Positions 30,534 through 41,059 of a DNA stretch of 64,000 bases are shown here, in pieces (positions within the stretch are counted from its first letter, which is position 1; each line of letters begins with the position of its first letter). Below the pieces are notes generated by a model. That model made no database searches and was not told the origin of the DNA. It saw only the letters and a program-made list of their open reading frames with translations. This stretch comes from Rapana venosa (lineage: Eukaryota; Mollusca; Gastropoda; Neogastropoda; Muricidae): positions 69,493,219 through 69,557,218 of the forward strand of contig CM054143.1 of NCBI GenBank assembly GCA_028751875.1, given 5' to 3'. The translations under genes were made by a program, and so were the position numbers.

Positions 30534-31575
30534 ATGGACTCATCATCGCTGACCTTCAGTGACCAGGAGATCCAGGGGGAGCTGTCAAGGCTGGGTTATG
30601 ACAACATTCCTCTGGACAAGCTGAATCAGCTGGTGCTTGCGGAAAGGAGCAGGGGCAGATCAGAGCAGAGTTTTGGATCTGAAAATGGCGCCAGTACCAG
30701 GCCAGCACACGAAGATGAGGTGACGGTGCCAGTTGATGTACTGCTGGACAGAAATAACGCAGCAGCTAACAGTGGTGGTAGCCGGCAGAACCCTTTGAGA
30801 CGGGAAGACTTGGAAAAGCATGACATGAGGCAGGAGCAGAAATCCAAAAAGAAAGCTGCAGTGCCAGGTCACTTTGCTCTCTACGAGCTGCCGCCAAAAG
30901 TAGAGCACCACCGTGACGACATTTCCGAGACAGACTCTGAAATCCGTCGAATGAAGCGCAAAACGTTAAGGAAAAATGAAGAAGGGGCAAAGTTCATTGA
31001 CGAGTCCATGTCAGACATTGAAACAGGCAACCTCTTCGACACCCATGAAAGGATGCAGCGCATGGTTCTGCGTGACCTGGATCCTGTGTGTGTGTGTATC
31101 TATCTATCTATTATACATGCACATGCAGAAGATCAAATATATGCATGTTAAAGATCCCATAATTCATGTCAGCATTGGGTGGGTCACGGAAACAAGACCA
31201 CACCCAGCATACATCCCTGAAGGTGGAATGTGGCCACCTTCATGCTGGACAACAATGGTGGCCTACAGGCTTGGTCCTGATGACCCCAGGCCTCCTCCAG
31301 TGATCTACTCCTCCTGTGAGCACCCTCACACCAAGAACCTGCGGCGGGCGGACCCTGTGGCGCGCTACCAGCAGATGCAGCAGGCGTGGGCCACGCAGCA
31401 GGCCCCGGGGGAGAGTCTGCGTCGAGGCCTGCGCTGGAACGTGCGGGAACAGATGCTGACCCACTTCGTACCGGAAAAGAAACCTCAGAGGAAGTACGTC
31501 CCCAACACCTACGTGCCCCCTACAGACAAACAGCGCAAGGCGCTGCGATGGCAGATACGCATGGACATGGCCTGA
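30534..31575 (+). CDS. HYLS1: HYLS1, centriolar and ciliogenesis protein
   Basis: HYLS1 is a centriole protein needed in animals to turn centrioles into basal bodies and build cilia; in humans it is mutated in hydrolethalus syndrome. The N terminus has the LTFSDQEIQGELSRLGYDNI helix that I recall from invertebrate HYLS1 proteins. A polar, Lys/Arg-rich middle includes RMKRKTLRKNEEG and an acidic SDIETGN stretch. The C terminus carries the diagnostic HYLS-1 region: ADPVARYQQMQQAW, then LRWNVREQML, then a PNTYVPPTDKQRKALRW-type end. The two halves lie in different frames. Joining 30,534-31,087 to 31,269-31,575 restores one frame of 286 codons plus stop, close to the 299 residues of human HYLS1. 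The ATG is the first in frame before the conserved helix. The exact splice points are inferred. Without splicing, the gene would be broken. Confidence 0.88.
31088..31268 (+). mobile_element. Repeat-derived intron or insertion splitting HYLS1
   Basis: The segment begins in GTGTGTGTATCTATC and ends GGCCTACAG. Most of the inside (about 31,115-31,250) resembles the front part of a dispersed repeat I recall from gastropod genomes: ATGCATGTTAAAGATCCCAT, then TCAGCATTGGGTGGGTCACG, then GAAACAAGACCACACCCAGC. GT and AG at the ends and exact frame restoration suggest an intron of 181 bases. No other copy of this repeat was found in the window. The donor is inside a GT run, so its exact place is ambiguous. 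Confidence 0.65.
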
Positions 31576-31920
31576 GAGGCGCTGACCTTGGTGCACTGAG
31601 CCGGCGTCATCATAGTCGCTGCTTTGAAAACCATGGAACTTCAGTGTTGTGTGAAGTGAACCATCGCGTCTACTTGTCAGCATCATCATCATTCTGTTCA
31701 TTGCATTTCAAACCCATGGAATTTCAGTGTTGTGTTTCATTAATGGAGCATTTACCTATCACCGTCCTGCATGCAGAACTATGGAGTTTCATTGTTGATT
31801 CATTAAAAAGTGACTTATCATCAACACACATTCATAGCATTCAAATTGTTTTGATTATCTTTTCTGTGAAAAAATTTTTTATTTTTATAAATTTTTTACT
31901 TTCATACATTCAAAACCACT
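31576..31920 (+). other. Probable HYLS1 3' UTR
   Basis: A phrase like ATGGAACTTCAGTGTTGTGT recurs three times (near 31,632, 31,716 and 31,781) with loss of identity, so the UTR grew by local duplication. ATTAAA at 31,802 is the best polyadenylation signal. The sequence quality drops after about 31,920. Confidence 0.5.
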
Positions 31921-34410
31921 GAACGAAAAGCTGGGTGAAAAATTTAAAGGTAGGGTCGTCACCCCATGAAAAGGCAACCTTAAAATCAAAAGCTAATCTA
32001 ATGGGGTCTGTAAAAACACGAAACCCTTTTCCTGTGTGCTCTGCAGCGGGTTGGGGGGTGCCGTGATGCTGTCCCTCTGGGGGGGTCCAGATTTTAAAAA
32101 AAAATGGTAAGCTTTTGGATTTTTTTTCCCAACCCAAATTTCAAAGGTTTAAAAGGGGGATAGCATTGTTGAGAAAATTAATTTACCCCCCGCACAAAGC
32201 CCCACTAGGGGTAAGGCACATTGTTTTGATCTCCCTTTTTTAAAGTTTTTACTCTTGAAAAAAAAAATTTTTTTTTAATTTCATTTCTTTTTTTTTCCCC
32301 TTTAATTTTTTTTTTTTTTTTTTTTTTTGGGGGGTGTCAAAAATGTAAATGATTTTTTTGTGTGATGGGAAAAAGGCAGGTTTTGTTTAGAATATAAGTC
32401 CCTTCAAGTAAACATGTGTGTGGGTTTTAATGTTTCCATTTTTGAATTTTTTTAGATTGTGTGAATTTATTGTGGGTGTGTGTTTTTTTTTTTTTTTTGT
32501 TTTTTTTTAAATGTCAATTAACTACTTTGGGTGATTTAGACACCCCCGGCATTCAAAACCAAAGTCCCATTTTTACACACCGCATCCCCTCTCTCTCTCC
32601 TCTTTCCTCTCTCTTCTCTCTCTCTCTCTCCCCCCTACACCCCACCCACACCCCAACACCCATAGGTATAAAATATTATACATATAAAAAAATTTATATA
32701 ATAAATGTACAAAATATAAAAAATATAATATATATATATATTTATATTATATTATATTTTTAAAATGAAATTACAAAAGGGTTTTACGGGTTTAAAAAAT
32801 TATGACTTAAAGAAACTGACCCTATGAATTGTGAGAGCCCTAAAAAACCCCTTTTTTTTGATTTAGGGGGCATATTTTTTATGAATATCAAAACCCTCTC
32901 CTTTATACATGTCAAGAAAAATTTGGGCAATCAAACAACAAATGGGGGATGAAAGGGAATAGAAAAACCCAACATTTTACATTTTTTGAATATTTAGTTT
33001 TCCAAAGGCTTTTAAAACTCATTTTTATGTTTTAAATTTTCCCAATTTCCGGGCAAGGAAAGCTGTTTAATGTTTTTCTAAAATCTTTGAAGAAAGCATT
33101 TCTTTAATTAGAATAAATTTTCATAAGCCCGGACAATGAAAGTTTTAGAATCAAACATTTCCCGTATGATTCAGAGGAAACCTTGGGTTTTGCCAAAAAA
33201 ATAAACCCAAAGCCCCTTCGAAAAAAATTCCAAAATGAGGGGGGTTTCCACCCAAAAAGTTTATCCCTTTTTCCCTCTGCTTCAAAAAGAATGTATCGGG
33301 AATTTTATCTAAATAAAATATCTTTCCCTTTTTTTAAACCATGCCATGACTTTAATGCCTTTAAAACACTCCCTTTTGAGTAAACGCAAAACAAAATTTT
33401 GGCAAAATCAATACGGGTATCAGCCCAAAAAATTCAAAGCCTAAAAATTTTGAAATAATTCAGAAATAAAAATAAAAAAAATGGTCCTAAATAAAAAGTT
33501 TTTTTGAATTTTTAAAAAGTGGGAAATCAATATGCAGCCCCATTTTTCCCTGTTTCTAATACAGTTTCCGTCAGTATAAAATTTTAAGGATTAGAAAAAA
33601 TTATTTTCAAAAGTCCCTTTTTACAAAAAACCGGTGAAAAATTTTTGACTTCTTTTTTTTTTAAATTTCCGTGTATTTCAATGCCAAATTTAGCTAAAAT
33701 GGGTTTCCCAAGGGGGTTTAAATGTGGAACAATGGGTTTTAAAATTTGGAAATTTGTTGTTTATATGATTTTCATTTTTTTTCTTAAATTTTCCCTGAAA
33801 AATTTTTAATTGGCTGCGAAATGAAATTTTGCTCCCCGTTTGGGGAAAACAGTGTTTTGTTTAAATTAAATATTTCCTCTTTTACATTTTTTGGGAAATT
33901 AGAGATACTACGAACCACATTTTTTGATACTCCCATTTTTTCGCTGTCAGAAAAGATATTTAAATGAGTTTTTTTAAAATTTTTACTGTATTTGAAAGAC
34001 CCGGGGAACACCAAAAAGCTATCTTTACTGCTTTATTTGTCTAGATTTTGTAATTTTTTAAGTAGTTTAATTTTGCAGCAGAAAAATAAATTCTTGCCCC
34101 GTATTTTAAAAATTTTAAACGTCCCAAAGGACAGAGCCAGATGTATCAGAGTCGTAGTGTCTTGACCCCCATGCCTGAGAACTTATTTTTTTTTAGGAAA
34201 TTAAGTCTTTTCCTAGCTTAAAATTATCAATTTTGGTTTATGTGCATCTTTCCCCAAATTTAACCTTTTTTAGTTAAAAAAACACCCAAAAAATTTGAAT
34301 CTGTTTTTATTGAAGACCTTTCCCTTTTAATTTCAGTTTGTAATTTTAATGCGTTTTCACCGTTTTTAAAAAAGAAAAAGAAAAAGTTTTTTTTTGCTGA
34401 TAATTCTAAT
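31921..34410. other. Homopolymer-inflated stretch, no reliable gene
   Basis: About 2.5 kb rich in TTTT, AAAA, CCCC and GGGG runs. A CT array and a TATATA patch lie near 32,590-32,640 and 32,715-32,760. On the minus strand, 34,014-33,784 reads HLNIFSDSEK, which faintly recalls a LINE RNase H domain. No intact gene can be supported because the base accuracy looks poor. Confidence 0.5.
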
Positions 34411-34419
34411 CTGTTTTTT

Positions 34420-35270
34420 TCTATAACTACAGAATTTTTTCAAATTTTTTCCCGAATATTTTTTCAACATAATTGAAACACTCTCTTTTTCGTTTTTTTT
34501 CCCAACCCGGGCTATTTATCCAAAAAAGCAATATCATCTGCATACTGAACAACTTTATATTAGGTGACAAAGAGCTAGGGAGTTTATTTACAAGAATAGA
34601 AAACAAGATAGGTGCAAGTAAATGATCCCTGTGGGATACCCCCAAATCGAAAGCTTTAAAAGATGAGTACACTGAACCTAATTTAGTGCAAAATTTATTT
34701 TATCCGACAAGAAATTTTGAGATATTTATATAATTGCCATTAATCCCCAAAGTAATTTTTAAATTTATGTAGCAATTGATCCTGGGCAAAAATCTATCAT
34801 AAAGGGTTTTCTTTACATCAAAAAAGTGGCTAACACACTTTTTCCCTTTGGAAAAAAATTTCTTTTTAAAAATTTTAGTGTCATTTAACTAAGTGGTAGA
34901 AAAGTTTTTTTTTTTTTTTTTTTTTTTTCTTCCCCTTTTGAAAACCCCGCCTGATTTGTTTGGGAAACACATTTTTTCTTTTCACAAAAATGAAATAAAC
35001 GCTTAAAGTATAATTTTTTCCATTACTTTACCCCCATGAGAGTAAGAGCAATTGGGCCCGTAGCTATCATGATACCGCAGTTTACCTTTCTTCAGGATTG
35101 GGACCCACAACGCTGCCTCCAAAATTTTAGGAAGAGGCCATTTTTTCCAACAAATTCTGGAAAAAAGAAAAAAAGTAGCCCTTTTTCCCTTTTTAAAGGG
35201 AATGAGCCAGCATTTGATAAGATTATCCCCTCAGCCAAAACAGCCGTCTTTTTTTGTGAAATTTTTTCTA
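34420..35270 (-). pseudogene. LINE reverse transcriptase fragment, low base quality
   Basis: On the minus strand a KVMEKIIL phrase (fingers) lies near 35,030-35,005, followed by a QTNQAGF-like box near 34,970. Farther on, LGVSHRDHLLAPILFSILVN near 34,650-34,575 is the palm motif normally read as GVPQGxxLAPxLF. The downstream NIKLFSMQMILLF stands where the FADD box is expected. Frame breaks coincide with homopolymers. The order fits a non-LTR polymerase on the minus strand. Confidence 0.7.
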
Positions 35271-36284
35271 AAGTTTCACTAAATTCAAAATATTGAATGG
35301 GGGGGGATTTAAAATTTTAAACGCCCTTTTAAGTGACAAATTTTTTTAATTTATTTGCTTTTTTAATTTTGATATTTTATTTTTTTTCTTACTGATGAAA
35401 ATTTATCCCGAAAACATTGAAACCCAAAACTTCCCGCTTTTTTTAAATTTTCTTGGAAATTTATTTTTTTAAAAATTTATTGGATGTGTTGGAAGTGGGA
35501 AAACCATTTTTCATTTAATAAAATTTCTTCCAAACTTTATGTAAAAACCTTGGATTCTGAAAACTTCATTTGGTGTTTTGTGTTGTTTTGTGTGTGTGGT
35601 GTGTGAAGTGGAAGATTCGTTTTTTTAAACCCCGAATTTCCTGAACTTACCCTGCCCCAATGGGTGTCTGCTGCTTTAGTTTGGGACTTAAAAAACTTTA
35701 TCAAGACAGTAGTCCCTCCCCGAACCTTTCACTGTAAAAAAAAAAAAACCTGTTGTTTCTCCCTTTTTCTTCCTGGTTTTAAACTAATCTTTGCTAATTT
35801 AAACCCCCTAACATTTTGTTTGGGGGGGGGGAAAAACCCTCTGTTCAGTTTCCCGAACAACTTTAAATTTAAAAAGTATATTCAAATTTTGTGGCAAAAC
35901 AAATAACACACAATGAAAACATACAGTTTTTTTTTTTTTTTTTGGCTTTTAAAAAACCAGGGAGTGTAAAAGATTTGCGCAGGGAAATTTTGCGAGTGTA
36001 AGAGTTAAGGAAAACTTTGTTCTCGTGGAAAACATTCCCTCCATTGCTTGATATTCTCGGTGTTTTTTTATTTTTTTTGAAACGAACCCCAGATATTTGG
36101 TTGACTTTAAACAGGGTTTTTGGGGTTTTTCCCTAGTCAGATGTTTGTGTTGAGGGTGGGAAAAACCCTTTTGTTTTGAGAGCATTGAGCCACTCCTGAC
36201 AGTTTTGGGTTTTAAAGGTACCTTTTGGGGGAATTCCTTTTTTCTTTCATTTTCATACCACTTTAAAATCTGTCCCGTTTTTTC
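35271..36284. other. Homopolymer-inflated stretch, no reliable gene
   Basis: T- and A-run rich sequence with a GTGTGTGGTGTGTG patch near 35,590. No feature could be supported. Confidence 0.5.
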
Positions 36285-36545
36285 TGCATGAAATTGGGCT
36301 GGTCTCCCAGGGGGGGAAAGGGGTCGCCACAAAAGCAGCGCCACCCTTTTTTTTCTTTTTTTTGTCGAACTGTATTTGTTTCCCTATCCGAGGGGTTTTT
36401 TTTTTAAGAATTTTGCCAGGGGCAAATCTCTTTTTTGCCCTGGGTTTGTGGGTTTAAAGCGCTAAAAAAGGCTTTGGGTTTTGGGCTCTGCAAGATAGAG
36501 CGCTAAAATTAAAATTCCCTTTATTATTTATTATTATTCCTCTTA
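36285..36545 (-). mobile_element. SINE tail fragment and (ATT)n LINE end
   Basis: On the plus strand 36,285-36,480 repeats the text of the minus-strand SINE at 1963-2160. Shared words are GGCTGGTCTCCCAGGG, GTCGCCACAA, AGCGCCACCC, AGAATTTTGCCAGGGGCAAA and GCGCTAAAAA. It is followed by CAAGATAGAGCGCTAAAATT and a TTATTATTTATTATTATT run that resembles the end of the L2/CR1-like LINE family. Confidence 0.65.
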
Positions 36546-37200
36546 GTTTTTTTGGGTTGTATACCGCATCCCCTTTTTATAAATTTGGGCATTCACTCCC
36601 AACTTTTCCCGTCCGGGGTATAACCCCTTTCTAATTCCCAAAAAAGAAAAATATTCCCCATTGTCCCCTTTAACATTAGACGAAAACTGATTGACATTTG
36701 TTTGGGAATTCCAAACTTTTTTAGGCGGTTCATTATTTTTTGCCTTTTGATTGTTTTTTTTAAATTTTTAAACCCTTTTTAATTTTTCTTATCTAGGAAT
36801 GGGTTTTTAGATACTTTTAAATCCTTGAGCCTGCTTTGTACTTGCTTTTTTTCGTCTGGAATCTATTTTGCGGTTCTTTTCCAATAAGTGTTTTTTTAAG
36901 TGTTCAGTCCCTTTACTGCTACAATATGCTTACTGATGCTTAATCACACCATCTTCGCTTTTCCCTTTTATTTTTTGTAAAGTTTTCCACAATATACTCG
37001 GAAAATCTTCGTCAGATGGCATCATTAGTGTGAACCAGTGAATGTTTGAAAGGTTTTCTTTTTCTTTTTATCAAAGTAATATACTGTTTTTCTTTTCATG
37101 AAATATTTTTGTCAAGTTCAGGTTTATTATACGGATTTCATTTTAGAAAGACTTTACTTCTTTTCTCGTACTGTTACATTCTGATCCAAAAAAACCAATT
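36546..37200. other. T-rich stretch, no recognised gene
   Basis: The first 300 bases share the homopolymer-rich character of the preceding region, which fades near 36,880. Part of it may be LINE sequence downstream of the endonuclease to the right, but no motif is clear. Confidence 0.4.
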
Positions 37201-37209
37201 TTTTATTGT

Positions 37210-38300
37210 GTTTAATTCTCTTACAGGTTTTGACCGTTCAGGTCTTCAAGCTTATTTGTGGCCACTTTGGAAAGATATCAGACAGATTTCTGGAACATTC
37301 ATTGACTTACGTTTGTTGATCAGGCTGCTTTGGTTCTTTGTTTAAATACTGTATTATGTTTGAGTTTTCATTGCGCTATGTGTGATTGTATGATGGTATA
37401 GAAGTGTCTTTTGAAATTGTTCTTTGGAATTTTTATCCCATAACAAAACGTGTTTGTTGTGGTGAATCTTTATTAACACACCTTCCTGTGTGTCTCTTAC
37501 TATTTTGATAGACTTCTGCAAACATGTTTTGTCCTATATCGGTATATTTATATCTAAATCAAGTGGACAATGATCAGAGTATTCCATTAAATCTCTAAAC
37601 TTTCATATGCTTCACCTCTTTTATAAATGATTTTGAACAAATGTAAATAATCCACAAAAAACTACAACCTTGAGGTTACAAGCATGTAAATCTACCCTGA
37701 AAATCTCTAATGTTTCGGCCGATTTAATATATACAATTTATAGTCTATACAAATACTTAGCTATAGGTCTACCATATTTTGTAAAAAATTCTAAAAATCC
37801 CCCCCATTGAGTCACCTTTGATAGCATTGGTCATATTCATTTTCTTTACAGGTAAATTGTATAACTGGTTCTGGATCTATTCTATACAAGTCAGTCAGTC
37901 ATCCTGATCCGCGCATTTAGATCTCCGCACAGATTATCTGACTCTTTCCAGACAAATCTTTCTATGTCCTGTTCTAAATTTTCCCATATTTTCTGTGTGT
38001 AGAACTTTTCCAAAGAAAGAAAATTCAGGTGGAATTATATGCACATTCCTATGTAAATATTCTTGTTTGATGATTTTTGATAATTTTTTCCTGCATCATT
38101 TGCATCCACACATATCTGAATCTATTTTGCTGTAAAATTTATATACTTTTCGATAATCTTCCTTAATGAAAACTGAAATACCTCTTCTGAAGCACTGACA
38201 GATCTATTTCTCTTGGTCTGCAGTAGTGCACTGACATATATCCTGGTAGAGTTACCTCTTCTACCAGAATTTTTAATCTACTTGTGATTCTTGTAAATTA
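37210..38300 (-). pseudogene. LINE endonuclease remnant
   Basis: The minus strand shows the catalytic blocks of an AP-type LINE endonuclease. DNLCGDLNARIRMTD lies near 37,950-37,890 (GDxN block), and MEYSDHCPLDLDINI lies near 37,590-37,545 (SDH block). The distance of about 350 bases fits the domain. Stops and frameshifts lie between and around them. The style (GDLNAR, SDHCPL) fits the same broad clade as the polymerase fragment at 29,960, but the two are separated by about 7 kb and cannot be one intact copy. Confidence 0.75.
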
Positions 38301-38811
38301 ATACATCGTATAATACAAACATGTCTTTTATGTGTACGTCATAAGTTTGTTTATGTTAATTCCATCCAAACTTTTTCCATAGATACTTCTAATATTCCAT
38401 GATAATATTCTCATGTTTTTACTCATTTGTTAGAATATTATATGTGAACACAGAGATCTTCTGCAATGTGGTAAACAAAATATGTGCATATCATTTTAAT
38501 GAATTATTAAGCTGGGGGGTTTTCCCTTTAATAACTCTAACTATTGAAATGCTTTTCATTCTTATAATAGTTTAACTGGTTTTATGAAGGCCAAAACAAT
38601 AACGGCAACACATTATATTATCATTAAAATTTACATCATCAAGAAGATAAATTTACATTAAATTGTATTCATATTTTAACAATTAATTAACAAACTGACA
38701 AACTTACCGTTGTAACCGATAAAACAAAATTAAATATAGTAAATGATAACATGTGTTCAAAAGAACTTAACTGGACAGAACTTTCTTGTCGTTGATATCA
38801 TTGCATAGTCT
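38301..38811. other. AT-rich stretch, no recognised gene
   Basis: May contain the 5' part of the minus-strand LINE. No motif is visible. Confidence 0.4.
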
Positions 38812-38940
38812 GGGTGTGTGTGTGTGTGTGGCGTGCATGTAACCTACATACTTTCTCTATATTACACCATCTCTTGGACTTTGTTTATGTAGTGTGTGTG
38901 TGGGGAATGTGTGTTTGGATGGTGTGTGTGTACACACTGA
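38812..38940. repeat. Short GT arrays
   Basis: Three GT patches (38,813-38,830, 38,890-38,905 and 38,920-38,933) separated by ordinary sequence. Confidence 0.8.
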
Positions 38941-41055
38941 CTAAGTACAATGCTGACTTAGGAGAGAGGATGCAGAGCACCAGTGTCAATCAGGGCCAGG
39001 CTTTGTCGGCTTCTACACGATTCCTATTTGTTCTACTTCAAGTCATCTCGTCTTCAAATCGAACTCTGCTTTCATCAGCTGAAATCAGAACTGCTATGTA
39101 CAACGCAAACTCAGAAGGTAAACAACTCTGCTCTTCTCATGTGCAGTAAAGACATTTTGTCTGCCAGGCCTATGTTTGACAACTGCATTGGCACAGAATG
39201 CAGCAGAAGACTTGACTTGATGTTATGGAGAATCCTTGTTTTGAGAACACCCTTCTGATACTGCACTGTTCTCCTGACATGGTGATCAGTATTGGAAACC
39301 ACACGCCTGCAGACTCCTAACTGCAGGTTTTCCCTGGAGATTTTTTTATCATGGTGAAAACCAGAATTGCAGCTAAGTTCTGGGGGAAAAAAGGAATGGT
39401 TGGCAGCTATGGTATCAAATGCACCCTACAAAACATTAATATTCTCTGTTCCTCTCATTCTGAACTTTCAATGCATAAACATAATAATGCAGTATGCAGA
39501 TATTATCCCAATACAATCTGATTATAAAAAAAGTGAAATAGTTTATCAACAGAAAACACATGACAAACAAACAAAAATTATTACAAAACAATAAGTCAAT
39601 AAGATCAGTACTAGTCCTCACGCCAAAAAATCTGAAAATCGCCATATGGAATTCCGTTTAAAACGGAAGGAAAATTCACAGATGAAATCTAACCTAGACA
39701 CGAGGAAAAAGAAAGAAACCCATGGCTACAGCTGCTTACATTTCTCTCTTCTGTGTGATCAAAGGCCCATGACTTTGGAGGAGAAAGGAAGCCAGCCAGG
39801 AAAGGGTTGAGGGGCCTCTGAACTCCAGAAAGGGAAAATTGCAGTTGGTCCACCATTGGCTGTCACTGGCAATTCTGTCACTGATCGCAGTGAGATACAT
39901 CAGATGTCAACAGTCCACCAGAGGCTGTGTTTGGGTGCCTGAAAGAACAGACAGCACAACATGTAACAAAAACTACAACCACTAATCAATCCATCTCTGT
40001 CTCTCTCATTCTCACACTATCAAACACAAACAAAGGGTGTCCTCTTTCATTTCCACAACTGCATTTGTCATCAGCGATGTACAATCCACTTGGTTGATAA
40101 AAGGATGTCAGAAGGGAGGGGAGGAGCAAACTTGGAAGAAACAAAAAGCAGAGACGTATTCTAACTTTCTAACTAAACTAAACTTATCTACCTTCACAGA
40201 AAAGTACGACAATAACTAACTAACTCGACCCTGTCTACCGCTGTCTGCCTGACCCGCTTCTCTGTCTGTCCACTCCCCATTCCCTGAAGGCTGCCTTCAC
40301 ACTGCCAATCACCCTGCTACTGCACAGACAGGCAACAATGCTGACTGTGGACTCCCCCAACCCCTCTTTCTGTCTACTAATTGCCCTTGCTGAAGGTCTT
40401 CACACAGCCAACAGACACACACACACTCACCAACCCTCCCCCAATAAAACAACCCGGCATTCTTTCTCCACGTCCAGCCGTGTGTTGTGGTCAGGAAAAA
40501 AAAAGGTCCAGTGGAAGGGTCCTATGTTTGTTCCAATCCCAAAATCCTCCTGGCCCTTCCACCCTGATCTTTTTAGTGACCCTTTTTCTGACAAATGAAC
40601 CATTTCCTGAATGCTCCATTCACATTTCCAAGAAATGAAAGATGCTGTATGTTTTGTCCCACGTGTCCGACGATGACCTCCAAAACAGCAGAGGAGGCAG
40701 CTGCTGTTTTGGAAACAGGGCAGAAATTTGATCATAGTGGAGATGCCTTGCCCACAGAACATCCCCACTCTCCTCACGGTCCAAGTGGAGCATAATGGAC
40801 AGTCAGCGTTGGAGATGTTCTCCAAAGGCCAACCAGCCCCCAGGGCTGTAGCACATAAGGACTGTGCGAGTCAAGCCTCCTAGTCAGAGAGTCATAGTCG
40901 ATTCACTAAAGACTAAGCTGTAAATGGAAATTCCATGAGTGGGAAAGCCTATATCCACCTTAACAACCCAAACAGACATCAGTTGGGCCGTTGCTGCTTG
41001 ACTCAATGAAATGATTTCCCACACTGACAGTACCACTGGGTCAACAGCCTCCTGA
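38941..41055. other. 2.1 kb without a recognised gene
   Basis: Ordinary composition with several short open frames (38,983-39,258, 40,338-40,638 and 40,595-40,795 on plus). None shows a known domain. One possible exon ends at AACTCAGAAG|GTAAAC near 39,117, but there is no supporting protein match. Confidence 0.45.
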
Positions 41056-41059
41056 CTAT

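Noticed and set aside
29395..30546. 383-codon frame across the gap
   Set aside because: Half of it is undetermined sequence. Only the part right of the gap is a real polymerase fragment.
40338..40825. Overlapping frames on both strands as a gene
   Set aside because: No domain, no splice support, and frames on both strands of similar length are expected by chance in GC-moderate sequence.
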